In this document: positions 9,670 to 21,026 of the stretch, one piece after another
Layout of the letters: every line of letters starts with the position of its first letter
Numbering within the stretch: position 1 is the first letter of the stretch
Source of the DNA: Diplonema japonicum
Taxonomy: Eukaryota > Euglenozoa > Diplonemea > Diplonemida > Diplonemidae
Assembly (NCBI GenBank): GCA_964019335.1
Contig: OZ025665.1
Span: forward strand, 310,001 to 374,000
Length of the DNA stretch: 64,000 nt
Reading direction: 5' to 3'
Translations under genes and position numbers: made by a program
Notes under the pieces: model-generated
Told to the model about the DNA's origin: nothing
Databases searched by the model: none
Seen by the model: the letters and a program-made list of their open reading frames with translations, nothing else

Positions 9670-10580
9670 GTGGTGTACAAGATCTACTTTTTGGTTTCCA
9701 TTTTCAAAACAAGGTACGCGGACGCCCTGAAGGCCCAGATAAAGAAAGAGCGGAAAAGACACAGAAGAGAAGCCCTTCTTACTGCTGTTGGTCCGGCTTC
9801 TGTTCCCGTTAGTCCTGTTGCCGCGCCTGGTGCTTCTGTTCCCGTTAGTCCTGTTGCCGCGCCTGGTGCTTCTGTTGTTGCCGGTCCCGTTGCCAACCCC
9901 GTGGCCTCCCCTGCTGCCCCGACACCTTCACAGATTGCAAAATCAGCAATGCTAGAGGTTGACAAAAGGACAAAGATTATGCGTCCTTTTGTTCTTGCCT
10001 GGGGTGTCGAGGCTTACCGCAAGCTAACAATTCGGGCAGGGTTCGCTTACCTTTTTAACGACCTCCCACCCGGGTCTGCATCCGTGACCCCGCCCACTGA
10101 GGACGTTCCTGCGCCCTCGCCTGGCCCTCCGCCCGCCTTCCGAGGTCGAGCTGGTTCGAGAAGCCAGGAGTTGACCCGATGGAGATTGATCCATTGGAGC
10201 CATTGGGACTGTCAGTCGACCCGGAACCAGCACCCGAAGACCCGGACATTGAGATCACTGAGATGTTCAGCAGGCTGGGCACCTCGACATAGAGGCCATT
10301 TCTGATGCGCCTTCTTCTGACGAAGAAGCAGAAGAAGAAGAAATGCCTGACCTCAGCCCCAAGCCAAGCAGCGGCACCAAGCCAAGTGACCCCAAGCCAG
10401 CGAACGAACAACGTGACGAGGGTGCCCTGCCCCAACTGCAGCGCAACCCTCAAGCAGGTTAGAAAGGAGACCAGTTGGGAGTGCACGGAATGCTCTGGTG
10501 AGCATGACATGAGCACCCGCGGGAGGGTCTGCCCGTCCTGCGACTATGTGGTGTGCTTTACGTGCAGGACTGGGCAATAG
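9670..10580 (+). pseudogene. Decayed mobile-element-like gene with zinc-finger tail
   Basis: A plausible protein can be followed on the plus strand only by changing frame at least twice. Frame A (9670 to about 10140) encodes a basic start, a Pro/Val/Ala repeat region and a helical part. A second frame (about 10140-10290) gives an acidic, Asp/Pro-rich stretch; a third (about 10280-10460) gives an acidic linker with a run of Glu. A further frame (about 10400-10580) ends in CPNC...CTEC...CPSC...CFTC, a Cys-rich metal-binding module with an internal His, then TAG. The plus strand, GC content and proximity to the gap set it apart from the gene cluster. It looks like the 3' part of a transposon gene; the class is unknown. 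Confidence 0.5.
9796..9867 (+). repeat. 36-base tandem repeat, two copies, inside the decayed gene
   Basis: Two perfect consecutive copies (9796-9831 and 9832-9867), followed by a partial third copy. Each unit codes for 12 residues of the Ser/Val/Pro/Ala/Gly type in frame A, so the repeat is a coding minisatellite. Confidence 0.9.
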
Positions 10581-10926
10581 TGAACTAAAATTGCGGTAAT
10601 ACCACCCCCCCTCCCCGGCTGGGGTATTTTGTTTTTGTCTTGGGATTTTTTATTTTTAGGGATATTTTCTGAGATTCTTTTTATTTTTGTAATTTTTATG
10701 TTCTGTTTTAATGGTGTTCTGTAAATATTTGTACCCTTTTCGAATTTTTTTGCCCAATTTGGGACTTTTCACATAACAATATAAGTACAAATCCGGTATT
10801 TACTGCCAACAAGTAATGACTTTACCGTTACCTCGAGGTTCCGCATTTTACCGTCGAGGCCCCACTGGGAACCGAACCGAGGCAAAAATTGGCCTACCGA
10901 GGCATATTATTTAACGGAAACCCCCT

Positions 10927-11013
10927 ATTACTTCACGGAAAACAGGCCATTATTTCACCATGAAGTAATGAGATTTAGCGTGAAGTAACGGGCCCCCCAG
11001 TGCGTGAAGTAAT
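10927..11013. repeat. Short inverted and direct repeats (TGAAGTAA family)
   Basis: ATTACTTCAC at 10927-10936 is the exact reverse complement of GTGAAGTAAT at 11004-11013. Direct variants lie between them at 10961-10969 and 10980-10989. Upstream (10840-10920) the motif ACCGAGGC recurs. This may be the terminal region of the decayed element. Confidence 0.6.
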
Positions 11014-11177
11014 TTCTGAAGAGTGAAATAAAAATAAAAAAAAACCGGGGAAAGGGTAAAAAAAAGGGTAATAAGAAAGTGTCTGTGTTCGCAAAACAAA
11101 AAAAAAACAAAAAAAAAAAAAAAAAGGGGGCTCTGGCGTGAGCACTAACAAGAAAAAAGAAGAAAAAAAAAAAACTA

Positions 11178-14100
11178 TTATTGGACAAGGCAAGTACGCG
11201 AGACGACCTGTATTCATGTTGTTTGTTGTTGTTATTCAGTACCTTCTTGTCGTCATTCCGGAGCAGCTGCTTTGCTGTAGTACCAGACTTGGCGGAAGGA
11301 GACAGAAGTCTGGCGGGGACGTTACCATGGCCTCCCATCATACGAGTTCTCTGTTAAGGAAAAATGGAAAAATAATACAGCAAAAGAAGTCAAAAATATA
11401 CCTGCGCCTCCCACGCCCTCTGCAACTCTGCCTCTCGCTGGAACTCTAAAGCCTCTAAGATCATATTATGCCCCAATGTGCATCTCCCCGCCATCTGCAG
11501 CATCATAACTTGCAGCTGTGGCTTATAATACTTTACATGCACAGGCAGCCCCGAGGCATCTAGCATCCCTTGCTCGTGGATCACTCCAGTGGGGTCCTTC
11601 GCCAGAAGTAGCAATATTGTGCTCAGCAAGCTCGCTGTTAAGGATTGCACCTCCTTTTCTTGCAAGAACATGGGCACCCCTTCCTCGTCCCTGTTCAAAA
11701 AGAACTCTCTCAACCCGTGTAGATCCTCCACCAGCTTCTGAAAAAACTCAAACTTCGACCCATGCTTCACCATCTTCCCGCGCATTAGCTTGTCGGCGAT
11801 CAAAGCTGACAGCTCTCCCAGGGTGAAAGACAGGAGCTGCACCCTGTGCGGGGGGACCAAGTATTCGATAAGTGTCGTGAGAGAGTGTTCCAAACAATCA
11901 AGTAACTGGCTCATCCCCCCTTCCTCAGTGGTGTACAGCTTGCTAGTTACGGGTTGAAGGTCGAAGAGCGCGATTTTAACAGCAATGAACTTCAGCAGAG
12001 AGGACACATTCTCCTCAGCACGCGATGCCTGTTGGCGTGCATTCAGAAAAAGAAGGGGGGGGAAAAAAATATACCGAGAGGGCATCGAACATGCCATTCG
12101 GCGCCAAAGGGCTCCTGGGGCTCCTAATGGGTGGCGACATGGGAGACAGTACTTTAAACGACTGCCGTGGTGCGTTGTCACCGTTTTCAATGAGCTTCCA
12201 CGTCACAAGGTGGTACGAGCTGATGGTCTTCGTGTAGATGTCTTTCATCCTCAGCTGGCAAAAGTAGATGTCGTTAGCACGTAACTGGTATTTAGTTCAA
12301 AAAACACAGGCGAAAACTATGACATACCGAGAGCTCCCGCGCGTTCGCCGTCTTGAACAGCGTGGCTTGCTTTGCACGGACCAACCTGAAGTCCGTTCGC
12401 TTGGTATTCCACTCCCCTATATGGACAGCAGCCGTGAGCAGGGAACCGTACTTGCAAAAGGCTCTGTTGAGCACGGCTTTGCATTCTTCCTCGAATTTCC
12501 CGATAAGGTTCTCGCAGTGCGTGCTGAAGTGCTGGCATATATTCTCGTCTGTGAGCCTGCCCGGCGCTACTGGATTGGTGTGGATTGCAACACGCGAGGC
12601 CTTTAGAGCATCCCATGCATTTTCAATGCCGTGTACCACTAGTACTGCTATCCTGTTTGTCATCAGTGTCAGGTCCACGGCACTGGACGAGATCCCTGCC
12701 TCTTGAGATGTTCCCACAGGGTCAAAGGTGTCGACACTCACGACCTTCTGGACATGAATGTCGAGTGCTGTCTCAACTACATGCTTCCAGTTCTTCAGTA
12801 GTTTTGCTTGCAGCGGGTTCAGTACCTCGTTGGTTTTCTCGATGATGCCTGTCGTTTCCTCGTTGCCGTCCCATGTGATGACGGGCTCGGGCATCGACGT
12901 CCCTCGTTTGCACGTAGCGAACGACCCGGTGGACTCTGCATGGTGGAGCACAGACGTGTTGATAGTGGGCATCGTGGAGGAGGGGTTGAAGGGTGGCAAG
13001 TCGCTTTTTTTCTTCGGGAGCAGCTGTGACCATGTTTTGGTCTTCTGCGGTATCGGCTTCTCGAAGGACGTTGTCTTCTTTGAACTCTCCTTGAAATGCA
13101 CGAGGTAAGTGTGTATGTTCGCCTGCAATAGCTCCAGCATCAGCATCGTGTACACAAGGCTTGTGACAAACATAGAAAGGGATACGATGTCGTCCAACAG
13201 CACGATGTTTGTTGATGACCTGTTGACATCGTTGTGGCACCTTGAGGCACGCCCTTCGCAGTTCACTGGGATGGAAGGTGAAGTCGACCTCTTCGGCGGT
13301 GGCGGTGACTTCATGTCCTCGGGATAGTTCTTCAGCTTAGGGGAGCTACTTGGAGTGGAGTCAGAGTTTCCTTCCGCAAGCGTAATGGCAGATACCATGC
13401 GTGTGTCTGTGTCGGAGATAGGGCTGCTGGTGTGAGGTGTCACCGGCCGATTGATTGACCTACCAGGTCCATAAGGCGAAGGCAACGGAAGAGGGAGAGG
13501 TAAGGGCAACGACAGAGTGGGAGATGCGGACGGAATTTGCAAAGATTCCAGCGCCTCGGACATATCTTCGGCTAGAAGGTTGCAATACATATTAAGCACG
13601 ACGGAGACGGCTGACGGCAGGACGCATACTAAAGAACTAGAGTAGTACTTCACATCAGCATGAATCTCGAGCAACAGCACCTCCAAGAGATGCCGCACTT
13701 GTGTCATCGATAGACGCAGCTGTGTGTTGATCTGCTCAAGGGTGAAAACAGAATTTGTTTTGCAGAAACTCTGCGTCGGTGCCAGTCTCGCAGCCCCCAC
13801 ACGTGCGGAGGTGCCTACTGCTGCAGACAGCGACGACAGGCTCTGGTTCGGAATTGCAACGCTGCCTTTTCGCCGCGGCGCTGTACCGACGGCGGTGGTG
13901 CTCAACTGATTCATCCACACATCATACGGCTTCGATGAAGCATTGAGGCCGTCCTTCCTGGAAGTTACCACCTTGTACTTGACACGTATAAAGTGCTTCA
14001 TCGTCGAGCATATAACAAGGCATACCAGCCCACAGTACGTGTCCAATGTGTACCCCATGGACACAGCCTCCTCAACACCGCCACTTTCCATCACCTCACG

Positions 14101-15930
14101 CACTTGCCGTGCTAAGTCTTCTCCAAACGACTTACTGATGTCGCCCAAGCATGCGTTCAGCTTCTTTTCTTGCTCCGAACAGGACTCGCTTTCCCGATCG
14201 GTAATATTCTCCTGCACCATTGTGATGCTATCGGGGTTCTCCGTTCCATCAGACGAGTCTTCGTAGCTGTTGCTGTTGAACTGCAAGATGATGGCGTACA
14301 GTTTTGCGATGAACAGCAGGTCCTCGGGTGCCTCTGCAAGCTCCGCGTGGTAGTCGGCAAGTTTTGCGGTGAAGTCGTCTTTCATGTTTTTAAGAACTTG
14401 CTTTCTGCAAAGCTGCTCGTCAGCGTCTAGCGAACTGTTCTGCACTGTGCAGTAGGACTTGAATCCCGGGTAGTAGTAGCAGTCGATGCTCAACAGGCTG
14501 AACATGTCGGCAACGTCAAGCGTACCTTCGCTGTTTTCCGTGAAGACGACGTGCACGAAGCACGAAGCGTGCAAGAACCCAGTCACGTTGAAAGTCCTTC
14601 TGAAGGAGCTCAGCACGTCCACTACGTCCTTCATCCGGGTTTCCTGCCTGCGCGACCGGTGTACACCTTTCCGCCACTGCGCTTTGCTGACCCCGTTCTG
14701 CACCTCGTTGTCCAGCTCGTCGTTATCAACAAAGAACGTGTGGAACAAGGTAGCGTACACCATCACATTGAGGGGGTGCGTGTATCCAAGAAGCGAAGCT
14801 GTTGGGTTAGAGGGAGCGGGAAACCCTGCTCCTTGCGGCGTGCTCGCAGGCTTTGAATTATGCCCCTGTTTGCTCTCTTCCTCTTCCTCCTGATCACCAG
14901 ACACATTAAGAACTGACAGAGCGGAACCGCTCCTACACGATGCTATCGGCAGCACGGAATTTGCCTGCTCGCTTTCGGTCATGACAAGGTCATCGGTGGT
15001 GCTCGGCCCGTTGAACGTGAATGACGATTCATCAGGCGTGCGAGGGAGGATCTCCACAGCTGGTTCATCAGAAGCTTCTTTTTCCACCTCGACCATGGGT
15101 TCTTCTTTCTCTTTCTTCTTTTCCTCGCTTTCAGGCGCGCCGGTGACAAACGGGTACTGTGTGTACCGCACCACCATACCGGCTATCAAGGCACGCACGG
15201 CCTCACCATGCTCCGTCGTAGGCGACGTGCTGAAGAGGACCAACCTGCTTTTCATCTTCCGCACATCGTAAGAAAGTTGTGCGTGCAGCTTGGTTATGAA
15301 GGACTGTTCGACGTGGTCTGTGTTCTGGCCGAGCTTTTTAATTGCAAATTGTGTGGCGCAAGCAAAGATGGCAAGGTGACGCAGCTCGGCTTTGGGAGTG
15401 GCCTCGAAAGAAGACGGCCGTCCCACACTGAGAAGGATGAGCGTCTCGATCATATACAGCCGGAAGACAATGCTCTCTTGAGGAACCTTGCTTTGAACAC
15501 GCTCGAGCGTTTTATAGTAGATGTTGGAGAAGGTGTGATGAAGCTCTTCTGAGATATTGAGCCTCTTTCGGAGGCCGTGGATGGCACGGAGAGTTGAGTC
15601 GTTTGGGGTGAGGAGAGATGTGCTGTTGGCGATGAGGAGGCATTCGTATGCAGTGTGTTGCAGGTACTCGCTGCTTAAAAGGTACTCATCTTCGTCAATT
15701 GCTTCGCTTAAGCCGAGTATGCTCTCGCCAAGTGACGAGACTGACCGAGTGAACTTTTTCTTGTCCCTCGGACTGTCGCCGCCTCCAACGTCCCTTGCTG
15801 TGATGAACGACTTGCTTCGTGATCCGTAGCTCTTCCGTACGAGTTCATCGTTTACAAAGCTGCGCGCCTTGTCTTCTTCTAAGGGGGCCGCGAGATCCTC
15901 GAAGTCATGTGCAGTAGCTTTTGAAGACAT
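11178..15930 (-). CDS. Large unknown protein, 1525 residues, five exons
   Basis: Exons: 12328-15930, 12075-12284, 11402-12028, 11243-11350 and 11178-11207; introns of 43, 46, 51 and 35 bases. All junctions keep the frame. The last intron begins GTACTG and avoids reading into a poly-T run, so the final exon is the least certain part. I do not recognise the family. The N-terminal third is helical with scattered Ser; a Glu/Lys-rich acidic linker lies at about 270-320, a Ser/Pro-rich low-complexity zone at about 800-870, and a helical C-terminal third. A hydrophobic stretch near residues 900-920 could be buried rather than membrane-spanning. Long helical organisation would fit a tethering or scaffold protein. 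The ATG at 15930 is chosen as the first one after upstream frames lacking coding character. Confidence 0.7.
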
Positions 15931-16067
15931 TCTACCCTCGCCGACCAGGGTGTGGTGCCATGCTTCGTGTTCCTGTGTTCGTGCGCCAGTGTTTAGAGAA
16001 TGGCAGTGCAGACGACTAAAAAGATATACAACGAAATAATAAAAAGAAGGGTGGTGGTTGAACATGT

Positions 16068-16110
<43 letters not shown>

Positions 16111-16516
16111 AGAAAGAAAAAAAAAAAAAAAAAACAAAGAGATTCACTATGAACGGGGGGGAGAAGTAAACAACTCACCAACGTAAATATAAAGATAAAA
16201 AAAGAAGAAGAAGAAGAAGAACAAAAAAAGGTGTCTTTGAAGGGAACCTGCAGTATGTGACAGGATCGCCTAAAAAAAAAAAAAAAGGAGAAAATTCATA
16301 GATTCGGTTGTACAGGGGGAAGAAAAAAAAAAAGAGAAACAAAAAAAGAGACCACGTTGGATTTTTGTCTCATTGAAAGTCATATTTATTTTCCTCTTTC
16401 TCTTTTTTTAAAAAAAGATTCAGCGGGTCTGCCAGAGAGGGACGTGTCCGGAGAGAAGGTAGCTTTCGACGCTTGTCGAAGACACCATAATGTCTAAGTC
16501 TAATACAATCACGTTC

Positions 16517-16555
<39 letters not shown>

Positions 16556-16638
16556 CCTTTTTCCTTTTTTTTTTTCTACACAAAAGAAAGAGTACACAAT
16601 TACGCTACTACTGCTACGATACACATCACATGACTGAT
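15931..16638. other. Intergenic spacer, 708 bases, homopolymer-rich
   Basis: No gene seen. It holds long A runs (around 16070-16135), GAA repeats, a T37 run at 16519-16555, one TCACTATGA motif (16144-16152) and the first copy of the 40-base repeated element. Confidence 0.7.
16232..16271 (-). repeat. 40-base conserved intergenic element, copy 1
   Basis: Forty bases identical to 57098-57137, 41 kb away, in the same orientation. Both copies lie in spacers within A/T runs, upstream of a minus-strand gene start. Within it CCTG and CAGG can pair as a small hairpin with a 10-base loop. The flanks outside the 40 bases are not similar beyond purine runs. Confidence 0.85.
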
Positions 16639-19121
16639 TCACTGTCCGGAAAGGCTGGCGATCAGCGCAAGGAGTTTCCTCTTCGGCCCGATGGGGATGC
16701 CCATGGCGACGAGGTCAGATTCCCGCAGCAGATGCACGCTTTCCATATCCACTTCGTGCTCCTTGAACACTGGGACATACTTCCCCATGCCCGACTGCTC
16801 GAGCCACTCATCAAGCTTTTTTGACAAATGCGTTTCGCTAAACATAGGTGCCGCCATTGCCCTTAATGGCTCCCTCGCCGCCTCGAGTGTCTCGGGCTTC
16901 GTCTCCTTCTTCGCAACTCTAAGGCCAGGCGGCGGCGGCGGTGAAAACGATTCCGACTCCACCTGCTGCCGTTCTTGCTTCCGCATGGGCGACGGCGATG
17001 TGCATGACATGCACGCGTCGGCTTGCTGTGAGTTGCAAGTATTAAAAATATGAAAAGGTTCATACCTCTGACAACTCGGCCAACGTAGCACTATCCTTGT
17101 TCTTGTTCTGCAGGTAGTCCAAAATAGCTGTGATCCAGGACCTCAGCACATTCACTGCCAAATACGGTGTTGCTACATTCCCTGTGGGATGGTGGTGGTG
17201 GAGGTGGTGGTGGCATCGATGTGGCATACCCATGTGCGGACGGAGCTTGTTGATGTGCGACACGATGTCACTTGAAAGACTCTTATCATCCAGCTTCCTG
17301 TTGCAAGGGGTGGCAGGGCAACGTTCGTTAACATACTTGAGCGCTTCGAGCACCTCCTGAGGCTGGTTCTGCAGAGCTGTGATGCCGACTGACCAGAAGT
17401 CAACTGTCCCATCGGAGGGCGTCTCACCACCAAGCCCGGTGACAACTGTGATAATGGTGACAAGCAACTGAGGAGACATACCAGTAATCCCTTCCACTGT
17501 AGCTTGCACGGAATGCGACAGATGGTTATCCGAAGGAGCATGCGTGGCTAGCAGGGCGAAGTCCCTTGATGTGAGCGTCCTGATGTCAATAAGCGCTTTC
17601 AGCAGTGCGTCTTCGAAGTTCGGGATGCTTGCCTGCTCAGCGGGGACGACAAGTTCGACCTTTTCCTTCTGCTTAACGACAGTGTTCTTTTCTTTCTCCT
17701 TTTTGCTAGTCTGCCTTCCCGCTCTGGGTGTCGTGGGGGCTGCCGACGAAGACCTTGCCCGAGCTGACGCGCTCCTTTGTCTTGAGCCCATTGTTGAAAG
17801 CCTCCCTCTTGAAGAGGCGCGGGGTGCTCGTGGTGTGGTGGTCTTCATTGGTGTCGTGAAGAGTTGTCTCTTTGAGGTTTGTTCCTCAGACTCCCGCTCC
17901 TCCTCACAGATGGGCTTCCCGAGCTCTATCCATTTATCGCTGAAGCACGATACCCAGTTAGCCAAAGCTAGCGCGGCGGGAGATGCTTGTGCCAACTGGC
18001 TGACGTTGGTAGATGTCTCCTGGATAACGTCCAGGTTCTGTGCTGCAAGGGGCGATGTTTCCCAAGCGTCGCACTCGGAAAGTAGTTGGCACAGGGCAGG
18101 CGGCTTGCTGAGCAGCAACCTGAGCCCAGCCCAGAAACCCCCCAGCGAGGCTCTTTTCGATCTGAATGCCTCGGGTGCAGAGTTCACGAGTAACGAACCT
18201 AAAGCCAGGCAGTAGGTTGCAAAGCAGGGAGGGCAGTTGAAAAAACTCGCTAGCCTCTGGAAGTCGCTAGGAGTGACACGCTTGACGGTCCGTGTCGCCA
18301 GGTTACACTTCTGCAATACTTTGTCGAGTGATTCGTTTTTTTTCGAATCGTCCGCGCCAATCTTGAGCGCCGATTGGTGCTCTTCGTTGCGCTCTGCCAT
18401 CAGCTTCATCTTGTCGAAGTCTTCAGTTTGCCGCTGCTTCCTTGCTTCTAGTTCTTCGAGTTGTTTTGTGTGCTGCTCGTAGTCCTCGGGGGCTTCTTGT
18501 GACTTGTCGTAAGGGTCTGGACGCACCATGCCGTCGACCAGGAGGGGCTCGTCGCCCTGTTTGGTCTGGCTGCGCACCCTGACGGGCGAAGAGCTGCCGT
18601 TGCGTAGCTTGCGTTGTGGTGATAGCTGCGAGTGCATGTTGATGTAATGTAGCTGTAGCATACCCAAGCTTCGTCTTTTGCCTTCGTGCCTTCACTCCTA
18701 CTCGAGCACTGAAAATCGTACAGCTTTTTGATGCAGTCCGCAATGGCCAGAACGGACTGCGGTAGGCTTATAGAAATGAACTCGTCCTTGTGTGTCTTGA
18801 ATGGTGTCCACGACATACCTGTGCTACGATCTCACCCAGCTTGCACAGTGTCGAGAAGGGCAGCTCGATCTCCTCCAGTTCGGCCAACCTTTTAATCAAA
18901 ATTGATGACTCAAGGAACTGCTTAGCCACAATGGCTGCTGTCTCGTCCGGGTAGGGGACCTCCGTCCTTGTCAGCAGGCACACAGCCTTCACCACACGCA
19001 GCATGGGGTACGGCATGCTCTCAACATCTTTCAAATATTCCCCCAAGTCGGCTACTACACTCTGCTGCCTTGCGATTACCTTAGCGGCGGCATGCCGGTA
19101 CACCTCGATGCTATGCGACAT
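16639..19121 (-). CDS. Dynein-stalk-like repeat protein with C-terminal SAM domain
   Basis: Four exons: 18819-19121, 18664-18786, 17066-18625 and 16639-17025, giving 790 residues; introns of 32, 38 and 40 bases. ATG follows a pyrimidine tract and CAG by three bases. Three regions (about 30-135, 262-372 and 480-650) resemble the microtubule-binding stalk region of dynein heavy chains: a Pro-flanked helix, a Trp/Phe-Trp core followed by leucine-rich helices, and an ending of the LANWV, LRSWI or IADCI type. A charged helix at about 195-240 and a basic Ser/Arg linker at about 400-470 separate them. The end (about 715-790) is a SAM domain. No AAA motor is present. It may be a microtubule-associated scaffold of the cytoskeleton or flagellum. 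The stalk assignment is by pattern only. Confidence 0.7.
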
Positions 19122-19309
19122 CTCCTGAAGAGGTGGGTGAGCAAGAAGGTGGGCAGAATCAAAATCAATTAACTTATCAAAATGTTATCACAAGGGCTTC
19201 CGGAAGAAAAGCCTTAAATTCTGAAATCAGAGGTGTCTCAGTTCTCGGGTTTCTCCGCAACAGCGATTCTTTCGGAAAAAAAGGATGGAGAAGCACTGAA
19301 CATAGCGTT

Positions 19310-20285
19310 CTAACCTCCCCAACTGGCGGTCGCAGCAGCACTGTGCGGCCGTGTCTGCGTGAAATGGTACGCCCCTGTTCGTTTGCAAACCTGCATGTGT
19401 GAGTAAACACCGCAACAAAACACTGTAATAACCGCTTTTGCATACCTCGGCACCGAACAAAGGGAGCCCGCATTGCAGGCAAAGTGCAGAAGGAGGGGCG
19501 TAGGTGGGTGTGGGTGTGTGTCGTGGCCGGTGTACAGGTGCTGTAAGTGGCCGTTTAGGTTTTGTTTTTACAGGGATGTCAGTTTGAGGGGGAGTGGGTG
19601 CAAGGAGAAGAGAAGCAGTAACAGCGGCGCCCTTCATCGGGGAAGGAGAGGGAGCCCATTCCCGTGGCGTGTTCTGCACGTTGATGGCTATCGGGGACAT
19701 CGCACTCGCGCTACTGCATTTCTTCATTTGCTTCATGTCGATGGCAGGTGAGCACATCATGTTCAACCGTGAAGGGGGCGGCGGGAGGTCACACCCTGCT
19801 GCTAGCCGCAGCTTCCTCCACCCCATTGTGCAGTACAAGGGGACGCCGAACTGGCCGTCTTTCAGTCGCTGGGTTGCCTCTTCGGTTGTGTGGTTTGCCC
19901 ATTTTTCGAAACTGGTGAAAATGGCAGATTCTTTTGTTTTTTCCGGTTTTTTCGTGGTGAAGTTGACGTGTGTTGGCTTCTCTGACGAGGACATGCTCCC
20001 TCTGGACATTCTGGAAGGTCTACTAAATTTATTGATGAGGTTCGTCCTGTCTATGTCAGGGGGCTTCCATTTTCTAAGAGCGGGTTTAATTTTAACACCC
20101 TTGCTGGTGACGATCTCTGTCGGCGGAATCACAGTGAATGTATCCACCATCTCCGTGCATAGCCTTGCTCTCTTCTCCCCTTTGGGTGACGAGACAGAGA
20201 TGACGAAGAGCTCATTGGATGAATTGGATGACGCGCGTGAACCGGACGCGCGTGAACCAAACGCACCAAAGTCGACTGTAGGCAT
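19310..20285 (-). CDS. Unknown basic, Pro/Ser-rich protein, 306 residues
   Basis: Two exons, 19446-20285 and 19310-19390, with a 55-base intron (GTATGC...CAG). The ATG at 20285 follows the acceptor-like TTCTTATTCTAG by about 30 bases. I do not recognise the family. The protein is rich in Ser, Pro, Lys and Arg, with a low-complexity N-terminus (SRASGSRASS) and a long, probably disordered middle. A CLQCGLPLFGAEVC motif spans the splice junction and could bind a metal, which supports the junction. The stop is TAG at 19310-19312. Confidence 0.6.
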
Positions 20286-20590
20286 TTTTCTTTCTTCCCC
20301 GTCTCCCCTCCTTTTCTTTTCTAAACTAGAATAAGAAGAGAGAAAAAAAAAGAAAAAAAAAAGAGGAAACCAAAATAAAAGGGGGGGACAAGCTGTAGAC
20401 CGCAATCATCAAGAGTCATTATCCGAGGCAACAAGCTGTCGAGAGGGGTGGCAAAGCTGGTGTCGAAGGTGGAACGCGGAGTTCTCAAAAGCCTTCCCCC
20501 CCAAACCCCACAGCCTTAACCAATCGGCCTATTACCGGTCTGCACGACTTTTGGGCACTATGACATGACTTCTGGCGACTGCGATGTTTG

Positions 20591-20629
<39 letters not shown>

Positions 20630-21026
20630 AAACAAACAAACGAATAACAACAGGCGTACATCTAAAGGCGTGCTAGGTTCTGGGTTGGGGGGGGGGGGGG
20701 GGGGGGAGTAGGTGTTTTAACTTTTTAAATATCATTGATGTGCGCCACAACACGTACAGGGGAGGACGCAGCGAGAAAGGCAATCAACAATAATTCCTAT
20801 TTGTCCTCATACAACCCGTTTCACGAACTTGTGACAGGTGAGGATAATTCAAAACAACGGGGGGGGGGGGGGGGACTCGGCTCGTAATAGTAATCTAACC
20901 TAGCATCTGACATCTACAAGGGGATGGGAGGGTCCAAAAAAAAAAAAAGAAACAAAAAAAAGAGTAAATTATAACATAAAAAAAATAACATTTCTTCTCC
21001 ATTTTTTTCTTTCTTTTATTCATCTC
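20286..21026. other. Intergenic spacer, 741 bases, with A and G runs
   Basis: No gene seen. A GC-richer island (about 20400-20580) contains a tRNA-like D-arm on the minus strand but no complete cloverleaf. Beyond it are an A run, a CAAA repeat, and two G runs near 20689-20706 and 20861-20873. Confidence 0.6.

Noticed and set aside
20480-20550. tRNA-like D-arm on the minus strand (GGCCGATTGGTTAAGGC)
   Set aside because: No matching acceptor strand, no proper T arm and no plausible anticodon stem; at most a tRNA pseudogene fragment.
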